NCBI RefSeq assembly: GCF_020509005.1
Contig: NC_063014.1
Location: 2,294,001-2,358,000 of the forward strand
Source of the DNA: Fulvia fulva
Lineage: Eukaryota; Ascomycota; Dothideomycetes; Mycosphaerellales; Mycosphaerellaceae
Direction: 5' to 3'
Length of the DNA: 64,000 bases
Below the pieces are notes generated by a model. It did not search any database. It was not told where the DNA came from and worked only from the letters and a program-made list of their open reading frames with translations. This document shows, piece after piece, positions 45,729 to 57,400 of the stretch. The position numbers and the translations under genes are program-made. Position 1 is the stretch's first letter. Every line of letters begins with the position of its first letter.

Positions 45729-46885
45729 ACGTGCTTTACTACTAAGCGGGCTATACTATCGAGCGGGCTACTTTTACTAAGAACTGTACCACTTCTATAG
45801 ATATAGCTATATAACTACTATTATAGCGTATATTGTCTTCAAACGAGGCTAAACTGAACTTAGCTATCTAGGCCACGAAACGCGACGCGACAATCACGAA
45901 TCGACTTGCTTTAAAGGTATACGACGCGTCTCGAACTATACTAGGGTATCGATTAAATAGACGACCTCCTCGGAGTGACTACGAGCCTAATTCGAAGAAG
46001 CTTATAGAGCTAGAAGAGAGGGTGATACTTGAGTATATACTCGAGCTAGATCTTAGAGGTTTTCCGCTATTAAAGGCTAGTATACGAGTAATGGCCGATT
46101 TATTACTATAAGAGAAGGGTCTTAAGCCCGCTAGTCTCAATTAGATAGACAGGTTTATTAGGCGGTATCGTGAGCTAAAGGTTCATATAACACGTAGATA
46201 CAATCGTTAGCGAGCCCTAATAGAAGATCTCGACGTTATCGAGAAGTAGTTCTTACTTATACGTAATATAAAGAAGAAGTATAGTATCCTTAACTAGGAC
46301 ACCTATAACTTCGACGAGACAGGGTTTATAATAGGTGTTATTACGTCTTAGAGCGTCGTTACGGGTTTAGAAAGGCGTAGTAGAAAGAGGAAGGTCGTTC
46401 AATAGGGCAATAGAGAGGAAGTAGAGAGATAGCGTATTAGATAGCTCTTATACGAAGCGTATTAGATAGCTCTTATATAAAGTAAGATTAGTAAGCTACG
46501 TAAGTCTAACGAGGCCCTTATATAGCGGAAAGCACGAAAGCGCAAGTATATTCAGTCTAGAGGGTCTCTAACCTTCGATAAGGCGTCGTAACTAATATCT
46601 CTAGAGGATACTAGGAGGTAGGAAGTGAGTAGAGAGTCGCTAGATAGTGTTCGGCTAGTACTAAAGCTACGACGCTATAAGCGATATAGCGAGTCGGGGT
46701 ATAACGTACGCACCTATTAAGTAGACTCGCTAGATAGCGAAGAATCTAAAGAGGAATTGTCCTCCTAGTAACGATTCTATAGGATGTCGTCGTGTTAAGA
46801 TACCGTCGTAATTAAAGTAGAAGTAGTATAGTTCTTAGCAAAAGCGCCCGCTCGGTAGTATAGCCCGCTCGGTAGTAAAGCACGT
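45729..46885 (+). mobile_element. pogo P1 deletion derivative, copy 3
   Basis: 1,157 bp with TA on both sides (45,727-45,728 and 46,886-46,887) and the P1 ends. The middle of the transposase, including the catalytic blocks, is missing: sequence jumps from AATAGGGCAATAGAGAG to AAGTAGAGAGATAGCG near 46,425. A 25-bp tandem duplication follows (GCGTATTAGATAGCTC repeated). The deletion is the same as in copy 4, so this is a non-autonomous form. Confidence 0.88.
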
Positions 46886-46892
46886 TAGTACT

Positions 46893-49800
46893 ATATAATA
46901 ATAATAATAATAATAAATTTATAATGTCTATCTAGCTCCTTAATAGTCTACGAGCCTAGGGGCTATTAAGGAAGAGAGAGGGAAGAACTTTTGTACGGAG
47001 TAAAACCTACTTCGGGGGTTATTAAGTTCTCTCTATTACTTATCGGTCGATCCGTTATACTAGAAGCGGTAAGCTCTTAAGCCGTTAGCCGCCCCGGAGT
47101 ACTAATCTACCTAGTACTAAGAGAAAATATTAGTAGCTAACCGACTCGCCTACCGTTAGCCGGACGCCCGTTAGGTAGAGCTTAAGTCGCTAAACCGCTA
47201 ACTCGTTATCGCTCTAGATTAGTCCTCCCTTTATAGCTACTGTCGCGGTCGGGTTTGCCGCGGGCTATAGTCTACTCTCTTACGGGGTCGTTAGTACTAT
47301 TATTAGCGCCCTACTAAATTAGTAGGCCTAATACTCTCGTAGGCTTCCTAGAGTTCTTCCTCCTAGGCTACCTCTCCCGCCCTTACTACTATCTTATTCG
47401 CTATTTAGAACTATTAGAGTAGGGTAGTCCGTATTACTATCCTCGCGGCCGCTCGTATCCCGTTCGCTATATTTATTATATACTAGAAGTTCGTTCCCCC
47501 GGTTTAAGGCGTATTATCTACCGGGCTTCTACGAGGCGCGGGTAGAATAGTACGATATATTTTAGCGTTTAGACGCGTCTATACTTATATAGATTACTAT
47601 TAATACCTAGTACCTTAGGGCGGTATAGGTAGTCCTTAAAGCCGATATATTCTAAGCAGAGTAGTATTACGACTATAGCCTACGGGCGGGTAAGGGCTCG
47701 GAAGAGTATTACTCGATTTCGGCTAATAGGTCCTATCTTCGCTACTACCTCGTCCTCCCTTCGATACGTTCGTCGCTATAGTAGTTACCCGTTTAGGTAC
47801 CTTTTATTACGTTAGAAGTATAGGAAGTTATTATACGGGCTTATATAGGGTGTTTCAAAAGCAGGTTATGTATTGTATATATCTATCTAGAAAAGACAAG
47901 TGTTGCTCTTAAAGAGGCTATAGGTGACTAATTAGTCACCTAATTCTTAGCGTACGTAGCCTTAAGTTTTGATAATAGGATGTTACCTATATATACGCTC
48001 GGATCGCGACACCTTTCGCGTTCTTCCTAGCGCTCGTTCTAGATCCCCTATATATATTTCCGTAGGCCGCGTCTACCGTAGCTTTCCGATTTTTATGTCC
48101 CTATCCCGCTCCTATTACGGGTATACTACTAACTAGGGCCTATGCCTAGAACTTTATTCTAGGGGTCTATTACGCTTCGGGCCGCCGCTATAGCTATAGC
48201 TATAGTCGTGCCCTCCCTCTACGCGCTACCGGTCGAAGGCGTATCGTAATCGCCTAGTACGCCGCGCGGATATTGCTCTCTACCTTACTATTCGTCGTCT
48301 ATAGCGTATAGCTTATAGCGAGCTGTCGGAGGTAGAGGTCTAGTAGCGTAATCTACGTATCCGCCTCTAGGACCTACGTTAGTATAGTACGGTATACCTC
48401 TATTACTTTACGGAGGTATTCGGTCTATACGTTTTAGATCTATTTTAATTAGCTAGTCGCGTAGATTAGATACTAGACTAGCGTCCTAAAGGTAATTACT
48501 AGCCGGACAATAGAGCTATATAGCTAGCGTACCTTTATAAAGGCTATACCCTACGTAGAGGCCTCGAGCCGTATAACTAAGGCCTTATTCTAGTCTCTAC
48601 GCTACCGGAGTTACTTTAGGTAGGCGTACTACCGAAGCTACGTATCTACTTAGAATCCTAGGACCTAGATAGATAGCTACGGAGTGATCCGGCTTCCGCT
48701 AGTCCCGGCCTTAATAGTAGCCTAGAGGTTATACTTCTTCGGGGTCCTCGTAGGGTAGATTATCTAGTACTTTTTAGGTACGAAGACCGCTCCGTACCGC
48801 TCCGCCTAGTCGCTATATACCTCGAGCGCCGCTTCGAGTTAGCGATAGTTAGTTTCGGTTAAGTCGCTATACGTTAGGATATTCGTATTGTCGACAAAGC
48901 CTATATAGGTTTTAGTACCGCCGGCGCTCTCCCTAAGTAGCGGTAGGAGTATAGAGGCGAAGAAGAGGAAGAGGATCGGGGAGAGTAAAGAGCCCTACGG
49001 AATCCCCGTTTCCGTAGGCCGTATATAGGGTTTACCTACTCCCTAAGGATAAGCCTTATAGATCGGTTAGTAAGGAAGGACTAGACGAACGCGACGAGCT
49101 AACTAGGTATACTTTTCGCCCGGAGGTTATAAAGTAGTCTAGTATAGGAGACCCTATCGAACGCCTCTAAGATATCGAGTAATAGTAGAGTAGCGACCTA
49201 TTATTAGCGTATTACCTATTCTATATAGACCTACTCCGTAACGAGTTCTAGAGCCGTCGTAGTAGACCGCCCTAGCCGGGCTCCTATCTACTCGGCCGAG
49301 AGGAGCTAGTACTCCTCGGCTAGCTTAGAGATACGGTCGGCCGTAATACGCTCTAGCGCCTTACCGATCGTACTTAGTAGAGCTATCGGGCGGTAGGCCT
49401 TCCTAACGTTATATCTAGCCTTACCCTCCTTACGGAGGACGACTATACTCGAGTACCGGAAAGGGGTCGGTACGTAGGACTACCGGAGGTATATCGTAAA
49501 TAGCCCCGCGAGGTATAGGGCGAGCGTCTAGCGGTAGTATTTAAGGAATCGGTTCGGGATCTTATCCGGTCTAGGGGCCTTATCTAGTAGCGCTATTTTT
49601 AGTACTATTAGTATCTCCGCCTCTATTACCTCTTAGCTAGTCTCGAGCTCTATTAGGTATACGAAGCCCTCGATATCGTCGAGCCGAGCCGTAACCGGAG
49701 GAGGGAAGAACGCTTCTACTAATACGTCGGCTCTAGCCTACTAGGTTTCCTAGAGGATCCCTTATCTATTATAGATAGGCGGGTATTATAGTAGTAGCGG

Positions 49801-50005
49801 TAGCGTCCCCGGCTTTCTCGTACGCGCCTACTTAGCGAGCTTCTAGACCTTACTCTAGTCTCCTATAGCTTCTCTAACGGCGTATTACCGTACCGGGGAA
49901 TATTTACCTTAACCTACGTATACGGGCTTAGACCCCTACTTACGTACGCGGGCTTAGCGCTCGTATAAGAACCTCGCGTACCCCGCGCCTCCCTTAGATA
50001 GAATA
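46893..50005 (-). mobile_element. LINE family C, 5'-truncated
   Basis: The minus-strand 3' tail is a (TTA)n microsatellite at 46,893-46,920. ORF2 remnants run from 50,005 down: ILIVLKIALLDKAPRPDKIP near 49,590, RPIALLSTIGKALERI near 49,370, LLDILEAFDRVSY near 49,170, and the catalytic block GFVDNTNILTYS near 48,880, where FVDN replaces FVDD. A C-terminal Cys/His region lies near 47,560. About 150 bp at 47,850-48,000, with a perfect 22-bp palindrome, interrupts the readable protein and may be a small insertion. Confidence 0.8.
47921..47942. repeat. 22-bp perfect palindrome
   Basis: TAGGTGACTAA is followed directly by its exact reverse complement, with no spacer. It lies in the stretch of LINE C where the protein reading is lost. 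It could be the centre of a small foldback insertion; no clear ends were found. Confidence 0.6.
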
Positions 50006-53000
50006 TCTATTCGACTTATACCTTATCCGACTACGTACTTATACCTACTTATAACACTTCGAATAGATTATTACTAACGTATAGGGAGATATAAGAAGCT
50101 ACGATTAGGAGATTATAGAGAAACGCGATAGTATATAAAGAGTACTAAGTATTAGGTATCGTACTCGATCGAGTCGTACCTTAAGTAGGTTATACGGCTA
50201 ATACCGTAGGATAGCTAGAGTTAATTATAATAGCGGCGCGCTAGGCGCGTAGATAACTAACAGTCGCGTTAAGCGCGTAAGTATTAGTAGATCCTCTTTC
50301 TTTACCCTTCTACCCGACCCCGGCGATAATAGCGGAACTAAGGGCGACGCGACGTAGACCTAAGGTCGCGAAGAGGAGGTAGTAAGGAAACTCGTCGATA
50401 AGAGTAACGTATACTATAAGTAGTATAAGAAGGTCTTTGACCGACTTACGGAGATATAAGAGGAGGACGAGACCGAGGCCGAGCTTAAACTTAACCTAGC
50501 TAACTTAGTAGGCAATAGCTACCTCGAGGACGAGACTAATAATAAGGGTAGGACCGGTATAATAGGACGCCGAGTTACGATTAATAACTTCTAGAGCCCC
50601 TTCGACGTACTTAATAGCTTATTAGCAGATACGTTTAAGAACCAAGTTAACGACTACCCCTAGTAGATATATAAGATCTTAGTCGATATCGAGTTAGACT
50701 CTCGACGCGTATATAAGATAATCTCTATACTAGATATAGCTAACCGTATTAATATACGTAAGGTTAAGGATACGAGAGATTAGATAGATAGACTTAAAGA
50801 CGAGATTAGTACTATTTAGGCTACTAACTAGTCACTTTAGGACAAAGTAGCTCGACTTAAGAGCACCCCGATTGTTATTAATCTAGACGAGCTAGTAAAA
50901 GCTTAGGGAGTAGTAACGAAGGCTACGGAAGGCAAAGCCTTATATAGGATATAGTATAGGGACGCGGAGAACAAGTTAATAGCTACTAAATAGCGTATTG
51001 TCGAACTCGAGTAAGAGGCGCGTAGTCGAGTATAAGAAAAGTAAGATCTACTACCGTAGCGTACCGAATCCGAGGAATCGCTAGAACGTCGTAAGAGTAA
51101 GCCTAGTCGGAAGCTAGCGAAGGGAAACGGTAATCTAGACTCCTTAGACGAGGACGATAACGATAAGAACAAGGACGGTAAGCGTAAGAGTAGTAGTAAG
51201 CCGAGGCGTAAGAACGCTAGTAACTCGAATATACCTCTCTCTACGTATACTACGTACGACCCCGACATAATAACGGGTATTAAGTTATTATACGATCTAA
51301 AGGCCCCTATACCTTTCGATCCGAAGGATACGGAGGGCATTAAGTTTCGAGAATAGTAGCGAGTAGCCGAAGTCAGGCTATAGGCATCGAAATATAAGAC
51401 CGTACTCGCTTCGCTATAGAATGTCTAGAGCTAGTTAAAGAACTTAGTATAGGTATACTTCGACCCTAAGATTCCTATACTTACGAAGGTTAATATAGGC
51501 ACTACTATCCCCTATACCTCCGTAGACAAGATAATAGAAGATATAGCTAAGCGTTATAGAATACGTAACGCTCAAGGTTAGGCTATAACTAAGCTTACTA
51601 TAATGTAGTAGAGTAAGAAGGAGAAGTTCTTAGACTTCTACCTATCCTTCCGAGAGAACGCGGATATCGTTAACTTAGACTACGGTACCGTAGACAAGGT
51701 CCTTAAGAAGGACTTCTTATTATAGAAGCTTAACGCGCGTTACGACAACCGTATTATAAACAAAGACACTACTAAGATAAGCTTCGAAGCTATAGTTACC
51801 GTACTATATAAGTATAAGGATAAGTTTAAGGCTTATAACCTTAAGTACGGCAAGAACAATAAGGATAAGGCCCCCGGTAGTAATAAGAACCCCGGTAGTA
51901 AGTCTAATAGTAATAATAATAAGGATAGCGGAGACGTAGGTATAGGTAGCGATAAGCCTAACCCTAATAGTAAGGTCAAGTAGATTAACCGTAAGTAGAA
52001 GTACTAATATATCTAACTACTCGATACTACTAGAGTATAGAAGTATATTAAGTAGGGTCTCTACTTAAAGTACGAAGAACTAGGTCATCGCCGTATAGAT
52101 ACCGATTAGTACCTACTTACTTATATCGTCCGCCGCCTATTCGTACTAGGATATAACCCGAACGTAAATATACGTAAAAACGGTAATAATAACGATAGTA
52201 GTTCGGAAAATGCTTAGTCTACTCGTAAGCGTAATACGAAGTAGACCGTATAAGTCAAAAGTATAAGAAGTAAAAGAATATAAGCTTCTAGAAGGAGGTA
52301 AAGATCTAAGTATACTAGGGTACTCGCTAGTAATAGCAACCTATTATATAGATAAATATAATCTTATAATAGCTCCTTATTTAGTTATACCTTATATAGT
52401 AAATAAAAAGATCCCTACTTATTCCTTCTACGAAAATAGAGTAACTTTAACGTATTACGACATTAACTTTACGTACCGAAACAACCTTAAACTAAGACCC
52501 CTAGACAACCCTCTAGGGCTAACGTTAGTAGATAGCTAACCTACTAGTGAACTTATTACTTATACGACGACTACTAAGATTAGAATCGGTAACTATAACG
52601 AGATAGGAGACAGATACTACGCGGTATTAGAATACAACGTAGTCCTCGGCCGAGACTAGTACGACGAATACTAGTCTATATTCTATTCTACCTCCGGTAC
52701 TATAACTTTGTTCTCGATATAGTGTCGCTAGAACTATATTAAGAGCACGGAGCCGGTATATATCTAGTCTATTTACGATAGGAATACTACTCCGGTAGGG
52801 ATACTTTAGATAGAGATACCGGTACCTAAGCTACTAAAGAACCCCTATACGGTCTAAATAGAAGATAAGCCTAAGTAGTTACTATATACTAGGACCCTCC
52901 TTCTATCGGACGGACTTAATACGCTAAGCGACCAACTCGATATATAAAGAGTAACCCTATACTAGAACCTAAACTAGATATTACGTAGATATTAATAGGA

Positions 53001-54460
53001 GTAGCGATCCGTATAGCTAAACGCGTAGGATATAGTAGTAGCCCCTTATAGATATTCGACCCGCGAGAAGACCTTAGTAAATAAGTAGCGCGTAACTTAT
53101 TGTCTTTACTCGCGTTAAAAGCTTATAGTATAAGGGCGAAACCGGTCTAGAGTAGAATAGCTACGATGCTCGTTAGTTAGGGAATATAGGACAATATAGA
53201 TACTAGAGAGAGGCCCCTAGGTAATTATAGCTAGCAAAAACTTAATATATCGGCGATATTAGCGGACGACTACTAACGTTTTATAAATCTAAAGGATAAG
53301 GACTAGGATCTAATCCCCTTACTAGCTAAAGAATTTTGAGACCTCGCCCGGCTATAGAGTAGGCGAGAAGTAGATAAAGTCCTACTACGACGACTAGGTA
53401 TTAACTATAAGATCAAGCTAAAGGATAGTAAGATACTACCGCTTCGGAGGCTATATACTTTCTCTATATAGGAGAACGATATTATTAAGAAATAGCTAGA
53501 CGACTAGCTCGAGAAGGGATCTATCTAGCGTAGCGTGTTACTACTAGTAGTACCTATTCTAATAGCTAGAAAGCTAGGAGGTAGGCTATAAGTATACGTA
53601 GATTATCGGGCGTTAAACGTACTTATAATAAAGAGTCGTTATCCGATACCGCTATTCTAGGAGATACTAGATAGTATTACGGGAGCTTAGTAGTTTATAA
53701 AATTGGACGTTATTATAGTATTTAACCGTATTGGTATTACCGTAGAAGATAAATAGAAGACAGCCTTTACGATACGCTATAGGCAATTCGAATACGTTAT
53801 TATACCCTTCGGCTTATATAATACGCCGGGAACCTTCTAGTCCTTTATTAATAATACCCTAGGAGAATACCTCGACGACTTCGTTCCGTACTACCTCGAT
53901 AATATACTAGTCTTTAGTAAGACACCTAAAGAATATATCGCTTATATAAGGAAGGTATTATTATAACTAGATATAGTAGGACTATAGCTTAATATCGATA
54001 AGTACGAGTTCTTCTAACACGACACTATATACCTTGGGGCTATTATTACTAATAAAGGAATCAAAATGGACTCTAAGAACATTATATACGTAAAGAACTA
54101 GCCGATACCCGCTAACGTTACCGATATCCTATTATCTATAGAATTTACTAATTTCTATCGACGACTTATTAAAGACTTTAGTAAGATAAACTTGCCTATA
54201 ATAAAGCTTACGAGGAAGAATATACCGTAGGAATAGATAGTAGACTACTAAGCTATATTCGACGGACTAAAGGTAGCCTTTGCCGCGGCTCCTACGCTTA
54301 GGTACTTCTTCCCTAGACGGGAGACGATAGTAGAGACGGACGCTTCTAACTACGTTACGGTAGTAGTATTGTTATAGAGAGATAAGTAGGGAGTACTATA
54401 TCCTAGTATATATATATCTAAGAAAGAAGGTTAGTTAGACAAGATCGGCGCTATCGCTAG
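50006..54460 (+). mobile_element. Gypsy retrotransposon D, leader to RNase H
   Basis: The first ~280 bp have no protein and may be LTR and leader. Gag runs from about 50,290 to 52,250, with an acidic, coiled-coil N-terminus, a Ser/Lys-rich segment (GKRKSSSKPRRKNAS near 51,180) and a zinc knuckle near 52,060 with both first Cys changed to Tyr (GLYLKYEELGHRRIDTD). Protease remnants follow. Reverse transcriptase lies at about 53,370-54,000, with VYVDYRALNVLIIKSRYPIP, PFGLYNTPGTFQSF and YLDNILVFSKT, where YLDN stands for YLDD. RNase H begins near 54,330 (ETDASNYVTVVVLLQR). The frame is cut at 54,460 by LINE A4. An open frame on the other strand (50,903-51,340) is a shadow of gag. Confidence 0.85.
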
Positions 54461-57400
54461 ATACGATATATTCGAAAGCCCTTATTAAGGCTATTCTAAC
54501 GATCTATAAAGTAGGCTACTACCCCTAGAATTAAGGGAGTTCTACCTTATTTAATTTAGATAGCTTAAAGTTCTCTTTACCCTGTTTCTTAAGCTCTAAA
54601 CGTAGCGGAGGTACCTAGCTACATAAGGTCACTCCTAGGTAATAGTAGCCTAGGCTACGGCACTACCGGCGCCTACGGCTCTATAGGCGAAGCTCCTCTA
54701 AGACAACTAGTAGTAACTTATAGAGGACGTAAAAAGTATAGAAACTAACTATTAGCTCCTATACCGGTCTCTCTAGGTAATGATCACTTAGCTACGTACG
54801 GCGCTAGTACTATCGTATTACCGAGGGTAATAAGAGATAAGGACGACGTCTTAGGCGATTAATAAGGCCACCCGGAATTAATACCCCTAGAGCTAGGCAT
54901 CGGTCGCGGTATCGATACTAGGCCCCCGCCTAACGTACGATATAGGTACGATCTATATTATAGTAAAGGAAGACTAGGCCGAAGTTACGAAGCTATCGAA
55001 TAAGGAGCTCGCCTAACGAATCAATTAACTAGGGGTGGTCGTAGTGAACTAATAGTCTAACGGTACTCTATAGATCTATACTAGCTCTACTACTACTAGG
55101 AGGTACCTAGAGGCATAGCTATAGTAGGTATCTAAGGTTACGGTATTAGTAAAGGTCTTAACGAAGCAATTTACGATCCTAGTCTACGACATACCTAAGG
55201 AGTTCGACCTAACTAACTAAGGTCCCCTACGTACTCTCTAAGAGGACAACTCGGTTACTCTTAACTCTCTAATCTAGAAGGCGACTTGGCTCTATAGGAA
55301 ATAGCTAGAAGGGAAGACGGCCTCGGCGCTAATCGTATAGCTATAAGACGTAAAAGCGGCGGATCTAGTAATAGAACAAGGCCTGATCTAGTAATATAGC
55401 CTTAAGATAGTCGAAAAGTACTCCTTATCCTTTCGTGTCCTCTAATACTTTAAATACTAATAGTATAGACAGTAAACCTAACGTGCTTTACTACCGAGCG
55501 GGCTATACTACCGAGCGGGCCACTTTTGCTAAGAGCTATACCACTTCTATAGATATAGCTATATAACTACTATTATAGCGTATATTGTCTTCAAACGAGG
55601 CCAAACTGACCTTAGCTGTCCGGGCCATAAAACGCGACGCGATAATTAGGAATCGACTTACTATAAAGGTATACGACGCGTCTCGAACTATACTAGGGTA
55701 TCGATTAAATAGACGACCCCCTCGGGGTGACTACGAGCCTAATTCGAAGAAGCTTATAGAGCTAGAAGAGAGGGTGATACTTGAGTATATACTCGAGCTA
55801 GATCTTAGAGGTTCCCCGCTATTAAAGGCTAGTATATAAGCAATAGCCGATTTATTACTATAGGAGAAGGGTCTTAAGCCCGCTAGTCTTAATTAAATAG
55901 ATAGGTTTATTAGGCGGCATCGTGAGCTATAGGTTCGTATAACACGTAGATACGATCGTTAGCGAGCCCTAATAGAAGATCTAGACGTTATCGAGAAGTA
56001 GTTCTTACTTATACGTAATATAAAGGAGAAGTATAGTATCCTTAACTAGGACACCTATAACTTCGATAAGACAGGGTTTATAATAGGTATTATTACGTCT
56101 TAGAGCGTCGTTACGGGTTCGGAAAGGCGTAGTAGAAAGAGGAAGGTCGTTCAATAGGGCAATAGAGAGGGAGTAGAGAGATAGCGTATTAGATAGCTCT
56201 TATACGAAGCGAGATTAGTAAGCTACGTAAGTCTAACGAGGCCCTTATATAGCGGAAAGTACGAAAGCGTAAGTATATTCAGTCTAGAGGGTCTCTAACC
56301 TTCGATAAAGCGTCGTAATTGATACCTCTAGAGGATACTAGGAGGTAGGAAGTAAGTAGAGAGTCGCTAGATAGTGTTCGGCTAGTACTAAGGCTACGAC
56401 GCTATAAGCGATATAGCGAGTCGGGGTATAACGTACGTACCTATTAAGTAGACTCGCTAGATAGCGAAGAATCTAAAGAGAAATTGTCCTCCTAGTAACG
56501 ATTCTATAGGATGTCGTCGTATTAAGATACCGTCGTAGTTAAACTAGAAGTAGTATAGTTCTTAGTAAAAGTAGCCTACTCGGTAGTATAGCCCGCTCGG
56601 TAGTATAGCCCGCTCGGTAGTAAAGCACGTTATACGTATATAAATAAGTAGGCCTACTCGAACTATATAGGAGACTATATATCTAGGGACTATATATTAG
56701 CTATAAGACGGTACGCGAACTGTCCGGGGTACTACCTATTATATAGCGCGGAATGCCTATAGCGGAAACTAGCGAAAAATAAGGTAATTATAAACAGAAC
56801 CGTCGCCCTAAGATTCTATAGCGACCTTAAGGCTAGCCTATACTAGAACTAGCTAGCGGCGGTCGGGTATAAGCGTACTAGGGCCGAGAATAATATAAAG
56901 GATACGTAACCTAGGGCGTACGGGAGGCTACGTACTCTACTAGTTACGGCAAGGGAATCTAACTAGGCCCGGCTCCCCTTTAGTATATAACCGATACGCG
57001 TAGACTAGGACGTACTAGGTAATAGGACATAGGACATTATAGTGGAAATGATTATCGATAACGATAACTAGCCTCGATACGCTTAGTATTATCTAGTATA
57101 ACGTTAACTATAGCAAGGATATAGTATAGAACCATTTCCTATACGAGGCGGACCCGTACGTCTACTATATCCTAGTAATCTAGGAGCTATAGATTAACAC
57201 GTACTATAAGAGACTAATGACCTATAAGTCACTAGGCTATATAATATACCTACGAGGCGACGGTAGACCCCGTACGTACTTCTATATTAGTAAGGACATA
57301 CTAGAACTCGACTAGGAGGTAGTATACTACGTAGACGTAGAAGGCGGGGGAGATATTACCTCCCTCTACGTAGGTAGTACCTAGATACACAACCTATATA

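Noticed and set aside
50903..51340. 145-codon minus-strand open frame
   Set aside because: Antisense to the readable Gypsy D gag; Ser/Leu-rich composition is the mirror of the gag charged repeat. No independent support.
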